Source of the DNA: CAIWHR01 sp963836265
GTDB taxonomy: Bacteria; Pseudomonadota; Gammaproteobacteria; Burkholderiales; Casimicrobiaceae
DNA length: 64,000 nt
Direction of reading: 5' to 3'
NCBI GenBank assembly: GCA_963836265.1
Contig: CAWIIO010000011.1
Location: 47,759 to 111,758, forward strand
This document shows, piece after piece, positions 53,745 to 63,276 of this stretch (positions are counted from its first letter, which is position 1; each line of letters starts with the position of its first letter). The notes beneath the pieces were generated by a model. The model was not told where the DNA came from, did not search any database, and was given only the letters and a program-made list of their open reading frames with translations. Position numbers and translations under genes: made by a program.

Positions 53745-54946
53745 TCGGCACCAGGGTCCCGACAGAGGCGGACAATCGGCCCCTGATCGCACACGTGGTC
53801 TACCGGTTCGATGTCGGGGGGCTCGAGAACGGCGTCGTGAATCTCGTCAACCATCTGCCGCCGGAGGCGTACCGCCACGCGATTGTCGCGCTCACCGACG
53901 TCACCGAATTCCATGTTCGAATCGCGCGTGGCGACGTCCAATATTTCTCGCTGCGCAAAGGACCCGGCCATGGCGTGCGGCTGTATCCCCGCCTGTTCCG
54001 CCTTTTCCGCGGCCTTGCCCCGTCGATCGTCCACACGCGCAACCTGGCCGCGCTGGAGGCGACGGTACCCGCGTGGCTCGCCGGGGTCCCGGTGCGCGTG
54101 CACGGTGAGCATGGCCGCGACGTCGGCGATCTCGACGGGGCTAATCGCACGTATCGGCGGGTTCGCTGCCTCTACCGCCCGTTCGTGAGCCGTTACGTCG
54201 CGCTGTCTAAGGACCTCGCCGATTATCTGCGGGGACCGATCGGCATTGCGCCCGAGCGCATCGCGCAGATCTACAATGGCGTCGACACGGCACAATTCGC
54301 GCCTGCGCCGCACGGTAGGCCTCCGATCCGGGAGTGCCCCTTCACCGGCTCCGGCCTCTGGTTCGTGGGAACGGTGGGAAGGATGCAGGAAGTGAAGGAT
54401 CAAGTAACGCTGGCGGAAGCCTTCGTGCGTGCCGTCCAGCATCATCCGTCCGGGAAGAAACTGCGCCTCGTCATGATCGGTGACGGACCGCTTCGTGACC
54501 GCGTCGACGCCGTGCTGAAGAACGCAGGACTTCGCGAGCAGGCATGGCTCCCGGGCGAGCGCTCCGACGTGCCCGATATCTTGCGTGGGCTCGACTGCTT
54601 CGTGCTTCCCTCGCTCGCCGAGGGTGTCTCGAACACGATTCTGGAGGCGCTGGCGACAGGCCTTCCCATCGTCGCCACACGCGTCGGCGGCAATCCCGAG
54701 CTCGTCGACGACGGCATGACGGGCAAACTCGTTCCGCCCGCGAACAGCGAGGCGATGGCGACCGCGATCCTCGGCTATTTCGATGATCGGGCGACCGCTC
54801 AGCAGCATGCTGGCGCCGCGCGGCAGGTCGCGGTGCAGCGCTTCAGTCTCGAGCGGATGGTTCGCGACTACGTTTCGCTCTACGACGGGCTGCTGCGCAG
54901 GCCCGATCGCACGCCGGCAGGAGCGCGAGCGGGTGAGCATTATTGA
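53741..54946 (+). CDS. XrtA system glycosyltransferase, TIGR03088-type
   Basis: 401-residue GT4-type enzyme. IAHVVYRFDVGGLENGVVNL is the family-typical start (LIAHVVYRFDVGGLENG). VHTRNLAALEATVPAWLAGV, YNGVDTAQFAP and FVGTVGRMQEVKDQVTLAEA are in the first half. LPSLAEGVSNTILEALATGL is the nucleotide-sugar-binding loop with the catalytic E-x7-E. Intact, cytosolic, coupled to xrtA by ATGA. It assembles the repeat unit; the sugar is unknown. Confidence 0.93.
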   Translation: MIGTRVPTEADNRPLIAHVVYRFDVGGLENGVVNLVNHLPPEAYRHAIVALTDVTEFHVRIARGDVQYFSLRKGPGHGVRLYPRLFRLFRGLAPSIVHTRNLAALEATVPAWLAGVPVRVHGEHGRDVGDLDGANRTYRRVRCLYRPFVSRYVALSKDLADYLRGPIGIAPERIAQIYNGVDTAQFAPAPHGRPPIRECPFTGSGLWFVGTVGRMQEVKDQVTLAEAFVRAVQHHPSGKKLRLVMIGDGPLRDRVDAVLKNAGLREQAWLPGERSDVPDILRGLDCFVLPSLAEGVSNTILEALATGLPIVATRVGGNPELVDDGMTGKLVPPANSEAMATAILGYFDDRATAQQHAGAARQVAVQRFSLERMVRDYVSLYDGLLRRPDRTPAGARAGEHY

Positions 54947-54985
54947 ACTCTTGGCAAAAACACGTGACAGTTGAAATCCTGCGCC

Positions 54986-55093
54986 CGTCGTCCCCGCGAA
55001 CACGGGGACCCGGTGTCTTTCCAGTCTGCCCAACGCCGCTGGATTCCCGCCCCCGACTGCCCCCTCGGGGGCAGGCTCTGCGCGGGAATGACG
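54986..55093. repeat. REP/BIME-like dyad element, copy C (inverted, with a nested palindrome)
   Basis: 108 bases in the opposite order to copies A and B: gtccccgcgaacacggggac first, then attcccgcc and gcgggaatgacg. The last hairpin is interrupted by about 30 bases that contain the perfect palindrome tgccccctcgggggca. It lies between the glycosyltransferase and the amidotransferase genes. Confidence 0.75.
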
Positions 55094-55156
55094 CCAGTTT
55101 CACGCAATTTGACGCACCTCGGTACGATCAGGTGTCGCGGGAAGGATAATCGGGCG

Positions 55157-57086
55157 ATGTGCGGCATCACCGGCATCTTCGAGACGCGCGAGCGCAGGGA
55201 AATCTCGCGGGCGGTGCTCGCGCGAATGAACGAATCGCAACACCACCGCGGGCCGGACGAGGGCGACTATCACGTCGAGCCCGGCCTGGGGTTCGGGCAT
55301 CGCCGGCTGTCGATCATCGCGGTCGCGACCGGCCAGCAGCCGCTGTTCAACGAGGACGGCAGCGTCGCCGTCATTTACAACGGCGAGATCTACAACTTCC
55401 AGGAGCTGATCCCCGAGCTCACCGCCCTCGGCCACGTGTTCCGCACCCGCAGCGACACCGAGGTCATCGTGCACGCGTGGGAGGCCTGGGGCGAGGCATG
55501 CGTCGAGCGTTTGCGCGGGATGTTCGCGTTCGCGCTGTGGGACCGGAACCGCGAAACACTCTTCCTCGCTCGCGACCGGTTTGGCGTCAAGCCGCTCTAC
55601 TATGCGTTCCTCCCCGACGGCAAGCTCATCTTCGGCTCCGAGATGAAATCGCTCCTCGCGCACGGCGGCTGCTCGCGCGAGCTCGATCCCTTCGCGATCG
55701 AGGAGTATTTCGCGCTGGGCTACGTGCCGGAGCCGCGGACGGTCTTCGCCGGCATCGCGAAGCTGCCGCCCGCGCACACGTTGACGGTACGGCGAGGAGC
55801 GAACGCCGCCGCCCCGAAGCAATACTGGGATGTGCGATTCACGCTCGACAATCCGCTGTCCGAGGCCGACGCGTGCGCGGAGCTCGTCGAGCGGCTGCGG
55901 GAGTCGGTTCGCCTGCGCCTCATTTCGGAGGTCCCGCTCGGCGCGTTCCTCTCCGGGCGGCGTGGATTCGAGCAGCGTCGTGGCGATGATGGCCGGCGTC
56001 TCCGCCGATCCGGTCAACACCTGCTCGATCGCGTTCGCGGACCCGGCCTTCGACGAGTCGGCCCATGCGCGCGCGGTCGCGACGCGATACGGGACGCGGC
56101 ACTTCGTCGATCGGGTCGAGAGCGACGATTTCGATCTCGTCGACACGCTCGCGCGACTCTACGACGAGCCTTATGCGGACAGCTCGGCGATTCCCACCTA
56201 TCGCGTCTGCCAGCTCGCGCGCCAGCACGTCACCGTGGCGCTTTCCGGCGACGGCGGCGACGAGAGCTTCGGCGGCTACCGGCGCTACCGGCTGCACGTG
56301 GCGGAGGAACGGCTGCGCTCGGCGCTGTCGCTCTCCATCCGCCGGCCGCTGTTCGGGCTGCTGGGTCGCGCGTACCCGAAGGCGGACTGGGCGCCGCGGC
56401 TGCTTCGCGCGAAATCGACCCTCGAGGCGCTGGGCCGGAATTCGGTCGAAGCGTACTTCCACGGCGTTTCCATTTTCCGCGACGACATGCGGCGCGAGCT
56501 CTTCAGCAGCGAGCTTCGCGCGCGGCTCGGCGGCTACAGCGCGTTCGAGGTGTTCCGCCGTCATGCCGCGAACGCCGGGACCGACGACCCGCTCGCGCTG
56601 GTCCAGTATCTGGACCTCAAGACCTATCTCGTGGGCGACATCAACACCAAGGTCGACCGCGCCAGCATGGCCCATTCGCTCGAGGTGCGCGAGCCGCTGA
56701 TGGACCATCCGCTCGTCGAGTGGCTGGCAACCCTCCCCTCGTCGCTCAAGGTCCGCTCGCAGGAAGGCAAGTGGCTGCTCAAGAAGGCGATGGAGCCGTA
56801 TTTGCCGCACGAGGTGATCTACCGCCAGAAAATGGGGTTCGCCGTTCCGCTGGCGCGGTGGTTCCGCGGCCCGCTGCGGCAACGCGTGCGCGACGCGGTG
56901 CTGGGCGACCGGCTGGCCTCGACCGGCTTTTTCAATCGCGATTATCTGTCTCGGCTGGTCGAGCATCACCAGTCGGGGCGGCGCGACTACAGCTCGTCGC
57001 TGTGGACGCTGCTGATGTTCGACGCGTTCCTGCGCAACGTCGTCGACAATTCGGTCGCCGTGCCGATCGTCGACAAGGCCGCGTGA
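55157..57086 (+). CDS. XrtA/PEP-CTERM system amidotransferase (asparagine synthase-like, TIGR03108-type); one frameshift
   Basis: About 643 residues after repair. The N-terminal glutaminase begins MCGITGIFETRERREISRAV with nucleophile Cys2, then HHRGPDEGDYHVEPGLGFGH, and YNGEIYNFQELIPELTALGH. The ATP-pyrophosphatase loop SGGVDSSSV is split at 55,955-55,957, where one extra G in tccgggcggcgtgg breaks the frame. The second half continues intact (CSIAFADPAFDESAHARAVA, VALSGDGGDESFGGYRRYRL, VREPLMDHPLVEWLATLPSS). These enzymes are thought to amidate a sugar acid of the polymer. The break is probably a sequencing error because both halves are fully conserved. Confidence 0.88.
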
Positions 57087-57091
57087 TCGGG

Positions 57092-58305
57092 ATGCGCATC
57101 CTGCACATCCTCGATCATTCGCTGCCCCTGCACAGCGGCTACTCGTTTCGCACCGCCGCGATCCTGCGCGAGGAAGGGCGGCTGGGTTGGGAAACGTTCC
57201 AGCTGACGAGCCCCAAGCAGAACGCAGCACCCGGCGTCCTGGAGGAGGAAGTGGAGGGCATCCGGTTCTATCGGACGCCCGTCCCCCGCGGCGCACTGTC
57301 CCGCATTCCCGTCATGCGCGAACTCGCGCAGATGCGCGCGACCGCACGGCGGCTACGCGAGGTCGCAGGCCTCACACGCCCGGCGGTCCTCCACGCCCAC
57401 TCGCCAGTGCTCAATGCGCTGCCCGCACTCGTGGTCGGCCGGCGGATGGGGATTCCGGTCGTCTACGAGGTGCGTGCGTTCTGGGAGGATGCGGCCGTCG
57501 ACCACGGCACCAGTCGGGAGTGGGGCCTGCGCTACCGGCTGACCCGCGCGCTCGAGACCTTCGCGTTGCGGCGCGCCGATCACGTCACGACGATCTGCGA
57601 AGGGCTGAAGCGCGACATCGTGGCACGCGGGATTCCCGAGAGCCGGGTCACGGTCATTCCCAATGCCGTCGACCTGTCCGCATTCGCGTTCGACGCCAAG
57701 CCGGACATCGCCCTGAAGCGGAGACTGGGCCTCGACGGCAGGCTGGTCGTGGGGTTCATCGGCTCGTTCTACGCCTACGAAGGCCTGGATCTGCTGCTCG
57801 CGGCGTTGCCGATGATTATCGAGCGAATGCCCGAGGTGCGGGTGCTGCTCGTCGGCGGCGGCCCGCAGGAACAGGCGCTGAAGGAGCTTGCCGCGAAGCT
57901 CTGCGTCGCGGACAAGATCATGTTTGCCGGTCGCGTGCCGCATCAGGAAATCCAGCAGTACTACAGCATCGTCGACGTCTTCGCCTACCCGCGGCATCCC
58001 ATGCGCCTGACCGAGCTCGTGACGCCGCTAAAGCCCCTGGAGGCCATGGCGCAGGGACGGCTGCTCGTCGCCTCGGACGTCGGCGGGCATCGCGAACTCA
58101 TTCGCGACGGCGAAACGGGCGTGCTTTTCCGCGCCGGGGACGTGCGCTCGCTGGCCAATGCGATCGTACAGTTGCTGGAGCGCGCGATCGCTGGCCGCGA
58201 TTCCGGGAGCAAGGCCGGCGATTCATCGAGCGGGAGCGCAATTGGGCTGGAAGCGTGGCCCGCTATCGCGCGGTATTCAGCTCTCTCGAACTCTCGCTCC
58301 AATGA
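57092..58305 (+). CDS. XrtA system glycosyltransferase, TIGR04063-type; one frameshift
   Basis: About 404 residues. MRILHILDHSLPLHSGYSFR is the family start, followed by AAILREEGRLGWETFQLTSP and GIPVVYEVRAFWEDAAVDHG. RVTVIPNAVDLSAF, VGFIGSFYAYEGLDLLLAAL and TPLKPLEAMAQGRLLVASDV belong to the GT4 domain. Near 58,187 one base is missing; adding a G restores ERADRWPRFREQGRRFIERE to the end (SLELSLQ, stop 58,305). GTG 57,083 is an alternative start overlapping the amidotransferase stop. The next gene starts on the stop codon (ATGA). Confidence 0.86.
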
Positions 58306-59405
58306 ATCTCGCCGGCCTCAAGGTCGCGCTCGTCGGTCCGCTGCCGCCACCCGCCGGCGGGATGGCCAACCAGACGCGGCAACTGGCCGAGCTGCTGGAG
58401 CGCGAAGGTGCCGAAGTGACGATCGTGCAGGTCAATCGCGCGTATCGCCCCTCTGTCGTCGGCAGGATTCGTGGCGTGCGGGCGTTGTTTCGCCTCGTAC
58501 CGTATGCGGTCCAGCTTTGGCGCGTCGCAGACCGCGTCGACCTCGTTCATGTAATGGCGAACTCGGGGTGGTCATGGCATCTCTTCGCCGCCCCGGCCAT
58601 ATGGATCGCCCGGACCCGAGGGATCACGGTGCTGGTCAACTACCGCGGCGGAGACGCTGCATCTTTTCTCGCACGCGCGGGCGCATCGGTCCGCAGGACG
58701 CTGGGATGGGCGGACGCGCTCGTCGTGCCCTCCGGGTTCCTGCAGCGAATATTCGACCGCCACGGCATCGCCAGCGAGGTCGTTCCCAACATCGTCGATC
58801 TCGATCGGTTCCATCCGGCCGAAGCGGCGGCGCGTCCCCGTCGCGCACCTCGTCGTCGCGCGCAACCTCGAGCCGATCTACGACATCGCTACGGGCTTGC
58901 GCGCGTTCGCCCTGGTCAGACACGCGGTGCCCGATGCGCGACTGACCGTTGCGGGAAGCGGGCCGGAGCTCGGCACGCTGCGCTCGTTGAGCATGGAACT
59001 TGGCGTTGCCGGCGCCGTGGACTTCTGCGGGGCCCTCGACCGCGAGCAAATGGCCGCGCTGTATCGAAAGGCAACGGTCGTGCTCAATCCCAGCCGTGTC
59101 GACAACATGCCCAACTCAGTGCTCGAAGCCATGGCGAGCGGCGTTCCCGTCGTCAGCACGAATGTCGGCGGCGTGCCGTTCATCTTGCGCGACGGGGTGA
59201 CCGGCCTGCTGGTCGCGCCGGGCGATCCCGCGGCGATGGCGGAGGCCGTCGAGCGGATCCTGGCTGACGGGAACCTCGCCGCGCAGATTCGCGATGCGGC
59301 TTTGCGGACGTTCAGCAATACGCCTGGCGCTGCGTGCGGCAGCGGTGGATCGACGTCTACGCCGTGGCGCGGTTGGGGACGCGCGCCGCGGCGAGGCCCG
59401 CCTGA
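58302..59405 (+). CDS. GT4 family glycosyltransferase of the XrtA locus; two frameshifts
   Basis: About 367 residues after repair. LKVALVGPLPPPAGGMANQT and LAELLEREGAEVTIVQVNRA open it; VHVMANSGWSWHLFAAPAIW and ALVVPSGFLQRIFDRHGIAS follow. Near 58,832-58,840 one extra base breaks the frame before VAHLVVARNLEPIYDIATGL. The catalytic region VVLNPSRVDNMPNSVLEAMA is intact in the second frame. Near 59,310 one base is missing (acg-ttcagc); the end AVQQ-type VQQYAWRCVRQRWIDVYAVA continues to a stop at 59,405. Exact sugar specificity is unknown. Breaks are of the same single-base type as in its neighbours. Confidence 0.8.
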
Positions 59406-59419
59406 CCTCGACGATCGTC

Positions 59420-60769
59420 ATGGGCAACGACCGTTACACGCGCCTCGTGTCCGGGCTGCTCTTCCCGCTTCACGAGCGGCTGAAGGGCCATTCGACACTT
59501 CGCGTGCGCCGCGAGCTCGAGGCGTCGCAGTGGTGGCCGGCCGAGCGCCTTGCGGCACTCCAGCTCGACCGCCTTCGCAGTCTGCTTCGCGATGCGGGCG
59601 CGAACGTCCCCTACTATCGCGAGCTGTTTCGCCGAATCGGGCTTGCGACCCGACGATATTGCGGACCTCGCCGATCTCCACCGACTGCCGTTCCTCACCA
59701 AGGCGGCGATCCGGGCGAACACGGAAGCCCTGAAATCGGACCAGGCGAAGCACCTCGCGAAGTCCAATACCGGCGGGTCGAGCGGCGAGCCGCTGGTCTT
59801 CTTTCTGGGCCGGGAGCGCGTGAGCCACGACGTCGCCGCCAAGTGGCGGGCGACGCGCTGGTGGGGCGTGGACATCGGCGACCCGGAGATCGTCGTCTGG
59901 GGGTCGCCGATCGAACTCGGCGCGCAGGACCGCCTGCGCAGCGTGCGCGACCTCCTGCTGCGCACGCGCCTGCTGCCGGCGTTCGAGATGTCCGACGCGA
60001 AGCTCGACGGCTTCGTTCGGACGATCGCCGAAGTCCGGCCGAAGATGCTTTTCGGCTACCCGTCCGCGCTGGCGCGCATCGCGCGGCACGCATCCGAGCG
60101 TGGCTCCGGCTCGACGAACTCGGTATCCGCGTGGCGTTCGTGACAGCCGAGCGACTCTACGAAGATCAGCGGCAAGCGATCGCGTCGACATTCGGCTGCC
60201 GGGTCGCCAACGGCTACGGCGGCCGCGATGCCGGATTCATCGCGCACGCGTGCCCCGCCGGTGGGATGCACATCACGGCCGAGGACATCATCGTCGAGAC
60301 GTCGGCGCCGACGGCAAGCCGCCGCGCCGGAGAATCGGGCGAGATCGTCGTCACGCATCTCGCCACGAAGGATTTCCCGTTCATCCGCTACCGGACCGGC
60401 GATTTCGGCGTGCTCGCATACCGCATGCGCCTGCGGTCGCGGGCTGCCGCTGCTGAAGGAAATCCAGGGCCGGAGCACGGACTTCGTCGTCGCGGCGGAC
60501 GGCACGGTCATGCACGGCCTCGCGCTCATCTACGTGATCCGCGACCTCCGGGCATCGCGGAGTTCAAGATCACCCAGGAAAGCCGGACGATGACCCGGGT
60601 TCAGATCGTTCCGGCTGCCGGTTTCGGTGCTGCCACCAGGAACGCGATCGTGGCCGGATTCCGCGCCCGACTCGGACCGGAGATCGACGTGATGGTGGAA
60701 GAAGTCGCGGCCATACCACCCGAACGGTCCGGCAAGCACCGGTACGTCGTGAGCAGGGTCGCTGCCTAA
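59420..60769 (+). CDS. Phenylacetate-CoA ligase/CapK-like adenylate-forming enzyme; four frameshifts
   Basis: About 449 residues after repair. MGNDRYTRLVSGLLFPLHER and LRSLLRDAGANVPYYRELFR form the N-terminus. Then comes HRLPFLTKAAIRANTEALKS, and SNTGGSSGEPLVFFLGRERV is the AMP-binding P-loop. VANGYGGRDAGFIAHACPAG, FPFIRYRTGDFG, CACGRGLPLLKEIQGRSTDF and AEFKITQESRTMTRVQIVPA follow. Breaks: extra G near 59,646; base missing near 60,103; extra A near 60,425; C missing near 60,548. CapK-type enzymes occur in many capsule and XrtA loci and are thought to activate a carboxylic acid for transfer onto the glycan; substrate unknown. Confidence 0.78.
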   Translation: MGNDRYTRLVSGLLFPLHERLKGHSTLRVRRELEASQWWPAERLAALQLDRLRSLLRDAGANVPYYRELFRRIGLATRRYCGPRRSPPTAVPHQGGDPGEHGSPEIGPGEAPREVQYRRVERRAAGLLSGPGAREPRRRRQVAGDALVGRGHRRPGDRRLGVADRTRRAGPPAQRARPPAAHAPAAGVRDVRREARRLRSDDRRSPAEDAFRLPVRAGAHRAARIRAWLRLDELGIRVAFVTAERLYEDQRQAIASTFGCRVANGYGGRDAGFIAHACPAGGMHITAEDIIVETSAPTASRRAGESGEIVVTHLATKDFPFIRYRTGDFGVLAYRMRLRSRAAAAEGNPGPEHGLRRRGGRHGHARPRAHLRDPRPPGIAEFKITQESRTMTRVQIVPAAGFGAATRNAIVAGFRARLGPEIDVMVEEVAAIPPERSGKHRYVVSRVAA

Positions 60770-60790
60770 GGCCGCGCCAAGGGATACGCA

Positions 60791-62101
60791 ATGCGCGAAG
60801 CCTTGCTCGTCTTCATCATCGCACTATGCGTGGTAGCCGCGCTGGCGCATCCGTGGGTTGGCATCCTCGCGTGGACTGGGTCAGCATCGTGAACCCGCAC
60901 AGGTACGCCTGGGGTGCGCGAACCTTCCCGTCGCCGCCACATCGCGGTCGCCGTTCTCGTCGGCATGGTTGTTTCGCGCGATCGCGTACGTCCGATTGTC
61001 ACTGCGCCCGTCGTCGCCCTTCTCGCTTTCATGGCATGGATGTGCATAACGGTGCCGTTTGCCTTCTTCCCCGAGGCGAGTCTCGACATGTGGAAAAAGG
61101 TAATGAAGATCGATTTCATGATCCTTGTCGCGCTGGCGGTGCTCAATTCACGGAAGCACCTCATGGCGCTCGCATGGACATTGGTCGCATCGCTCGGCTG
61201 GTACGGCGCGAAGGGGGGATTGTTCACGATCGCAAGGGGCGGCGTGTATCACGTGTGGGGCCCGCCTGAAAGCTTCATCGAGGGCAACAACGAACTCGCG
61301 CTCGCGCTGATCATGACGATCCCGCTGATGCGCTTCCTGCAGATGGAGCTTCGCGCGCGCTGGGCGAGGATTGCCATGACGGCGCTGATGTTCCTGACCG
61401 CTGCTTCCGCCCTCGGCAGCCAGTCGCGGGGCGCCCTTGTCGCCATCATCGCAATGGCGATCATGGTCTGGTGGCGCGGCGGGCATCGGATTTTGATTGG
61501 AGCCGTCGTCGTGCTCGCGGCGTGGGGGCTGGTCTCGTTCATGCCGCAACAGTGGGATGTGCGCATGTCGACCATCTCCAACTACGAGCAGGATCGGTCG
61601 GCGATGGGGCGGATCAACGCCTGGTGGATGGCGTGGAACCTTGCGCGCGATCGCGTGCTCGGTGGCGGCTTTTCCATCTACGAGCCGGACGTCTTCGCCC
61701 GCTACGCACCGGTGCCCGACGACATCCACGTCGCGCACAGCATCTATTTCCAGGTGCTCGGCGAGCATGGTTTCATCGGTCTCGCGTTGTTCCTCCTTCT
61801 GTGGTTCCTGGTGTGGCGGACGGCAAGTTGGCTCCGACGTGAGCGCGTAAGCACAGCGAATCCGCCTGGGCAGCCAACCTCGGCGCGATGTGCCATGCGA
61901 GCCTCGTGGCCTATGCCGTCGGCGGCGCGTTCCTGAGCCTCGCGTACTTCGATCTGCCGTACAATTTCATGGTCCTCGTCGTCGTGGCGAGGAAATGGGT
62001 GGAGGATCGAGGCTGGGAACGCGAGCCGCGGAGCGTTTCCCTCGCCGCGCCGTCGGAGCCTGCGCCGCCAGCGCCGGCGTCGGAGATACCACCAATCGTG
62101 A
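60791..62101 (+). CDS. O-antigen ligase-like / O-glycosylation ligase, exosortase A-associated (TIGR03097-type); about three frameshifts
   Basis: Polytopic inner-membrane protein, about 435 residues after repair. MREALLVFIIALCVVAALAH and WVGILAWTWVSIVNPHRYAW form the start, the latter across a missing base near 60,886. After a second break near 60,910-60,940 the main body follows: HIAVAVLVGMVVSRDRVRPI, FFPEASLDMWKKVMKIDFMI, GPPESFIEGNNELALALIMT, TAASALGSQSRGALVAIIAM and the Wzy_C loop GRINAWWMAWNLARDRVLGG. A third break near 61,847 precedes SESAWAANLGAMCHASLVAY. The end is unclear: the last frame runs straight into the deacetylase gene; 62,101 assumes a GTGA overlap. It probably polymerises or transfers the glycan. 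Confidence 0.75.
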
Positions 62102-63146
62102 GCGCATTCGTTCCGCTCTTTCGTCTTCTGTCTCCATCGGGCCGCCGCGCCCGGCTGTCGACCCTTAGATTCCACCGGGTTCTGCCGGAGCCCGATCCCC
62201 TGTTTCCAGCCCTGCCCGATGCCGCACGGTTTCGCGAGATTCTCAGCTGGCTGCGTTCCTGGTTCAATGTGCTCCCGCTGAGCGAGGCCGTCGGTCGACT
62301 GGCCACCGGCACGCTTCCCGATCGCGCCGCCGCGATCACTTTCGACGACGGCTACGCCGACAATTTCACGGTCGCGCTGCCACTGCTGCGCGAGTGTGGA
62401 TTGACGGCGACGTTCTTCATTGCGACGGGGTTTCTCGACGGCGCGTGCATGTTCAACGACAGGATCATCGAAGCGATACGCGGTTGCCCTCTTGAGAACC
62501 TGGACCTCGATTCTCTCGGCCTCGGCCGGCACGTCCTCCTCACCCCGCGCGACCGCAGGACGGTCATCGAGACGCTGATCGACCGGATCAAGTATCTTCC
62601 GGCGCCGGAGCGTCTTGCGATCTCCGAACGGGTCGCGACCATGGCTGGCGTCAAACGAACGCCGGATCTGATGATGTCATCGCGGCAGGTCCGGGAGCTG
62701 CGGCGCGCGGGCATGCAGATCGGGGCGCACACGGTGTCGCATCCGATCCTGACCAAGTTGATCCCGAATGACGCCCGCCGCGAGATTGCCGAGAGCGATC
62801 TCGGCTCGAGGGGCTGCTCGACGAGCGCGTAGACCTCTTCGCCTACCCGAACGGCAAGCCGGGCGACGATTACGGCGATGAGCATGCAGCGATGGCGCGC
62901 GCACTCGGGTTCGACGCGGCGTTCTCCACCCAGCGCGGCGCCGCCGCCGAGAACTCCGATTTCATGCAATTGCCCCGCTTCACGCCGTGGGGTTGGGAAC
63001 GGGTGCGATTCGGCGCACGACTCGCCGCAAATCTGATCAGGTCGCCTTCATTAGAGCCGCGTTCCGTGGGCGACCGAACAACGACCCGAGGATGCATTGA
63101 ATCTCGCTCTGCGTGGTCCCCATGGCTCATGGGTCGGCGATCGTAA
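62098..63146 (+). CDS. Polysaccharide deacetylase family protein of the XrtA locus; one frameshift
   Basis: About 349 residues after repair, from GTG 62,098. LLSPSGRRARLSTLRFHRVL is the family start and AAITFDDGYADNFTVALPLL the metal-binding motif (Asp83, Asp84). ATFFIATGFLDGACMFNDRI and GAHTVSHPILTKLIPNDARR (His211, His215) follow. One base is missing near 62,796; adding C gives AESRSRLEGLLDERVDLFAY, then PNGKPGDDYGDEHAAMARAL and LPRFTPWGWERVRFGARLAA to a stop at 63,146. It is the second NodB-type enzyme of the locus and has a different architecture from the one at 49 kb. The start codon is uncertain because the frame is open into the ligase gene. Confidence 0.78.
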
Positions 63147-63276
63147 TCAACGCGGAGCGGCACTGGGTTGTGAATTCGATATTTCAATCATCCGCCAAAG
63201 ACCACCGACTCGTCTTGCCATCGGTTCGTTCGACTGCTAACGTGACGCGGCATCAACATTCGAGCAAACCAATCAT

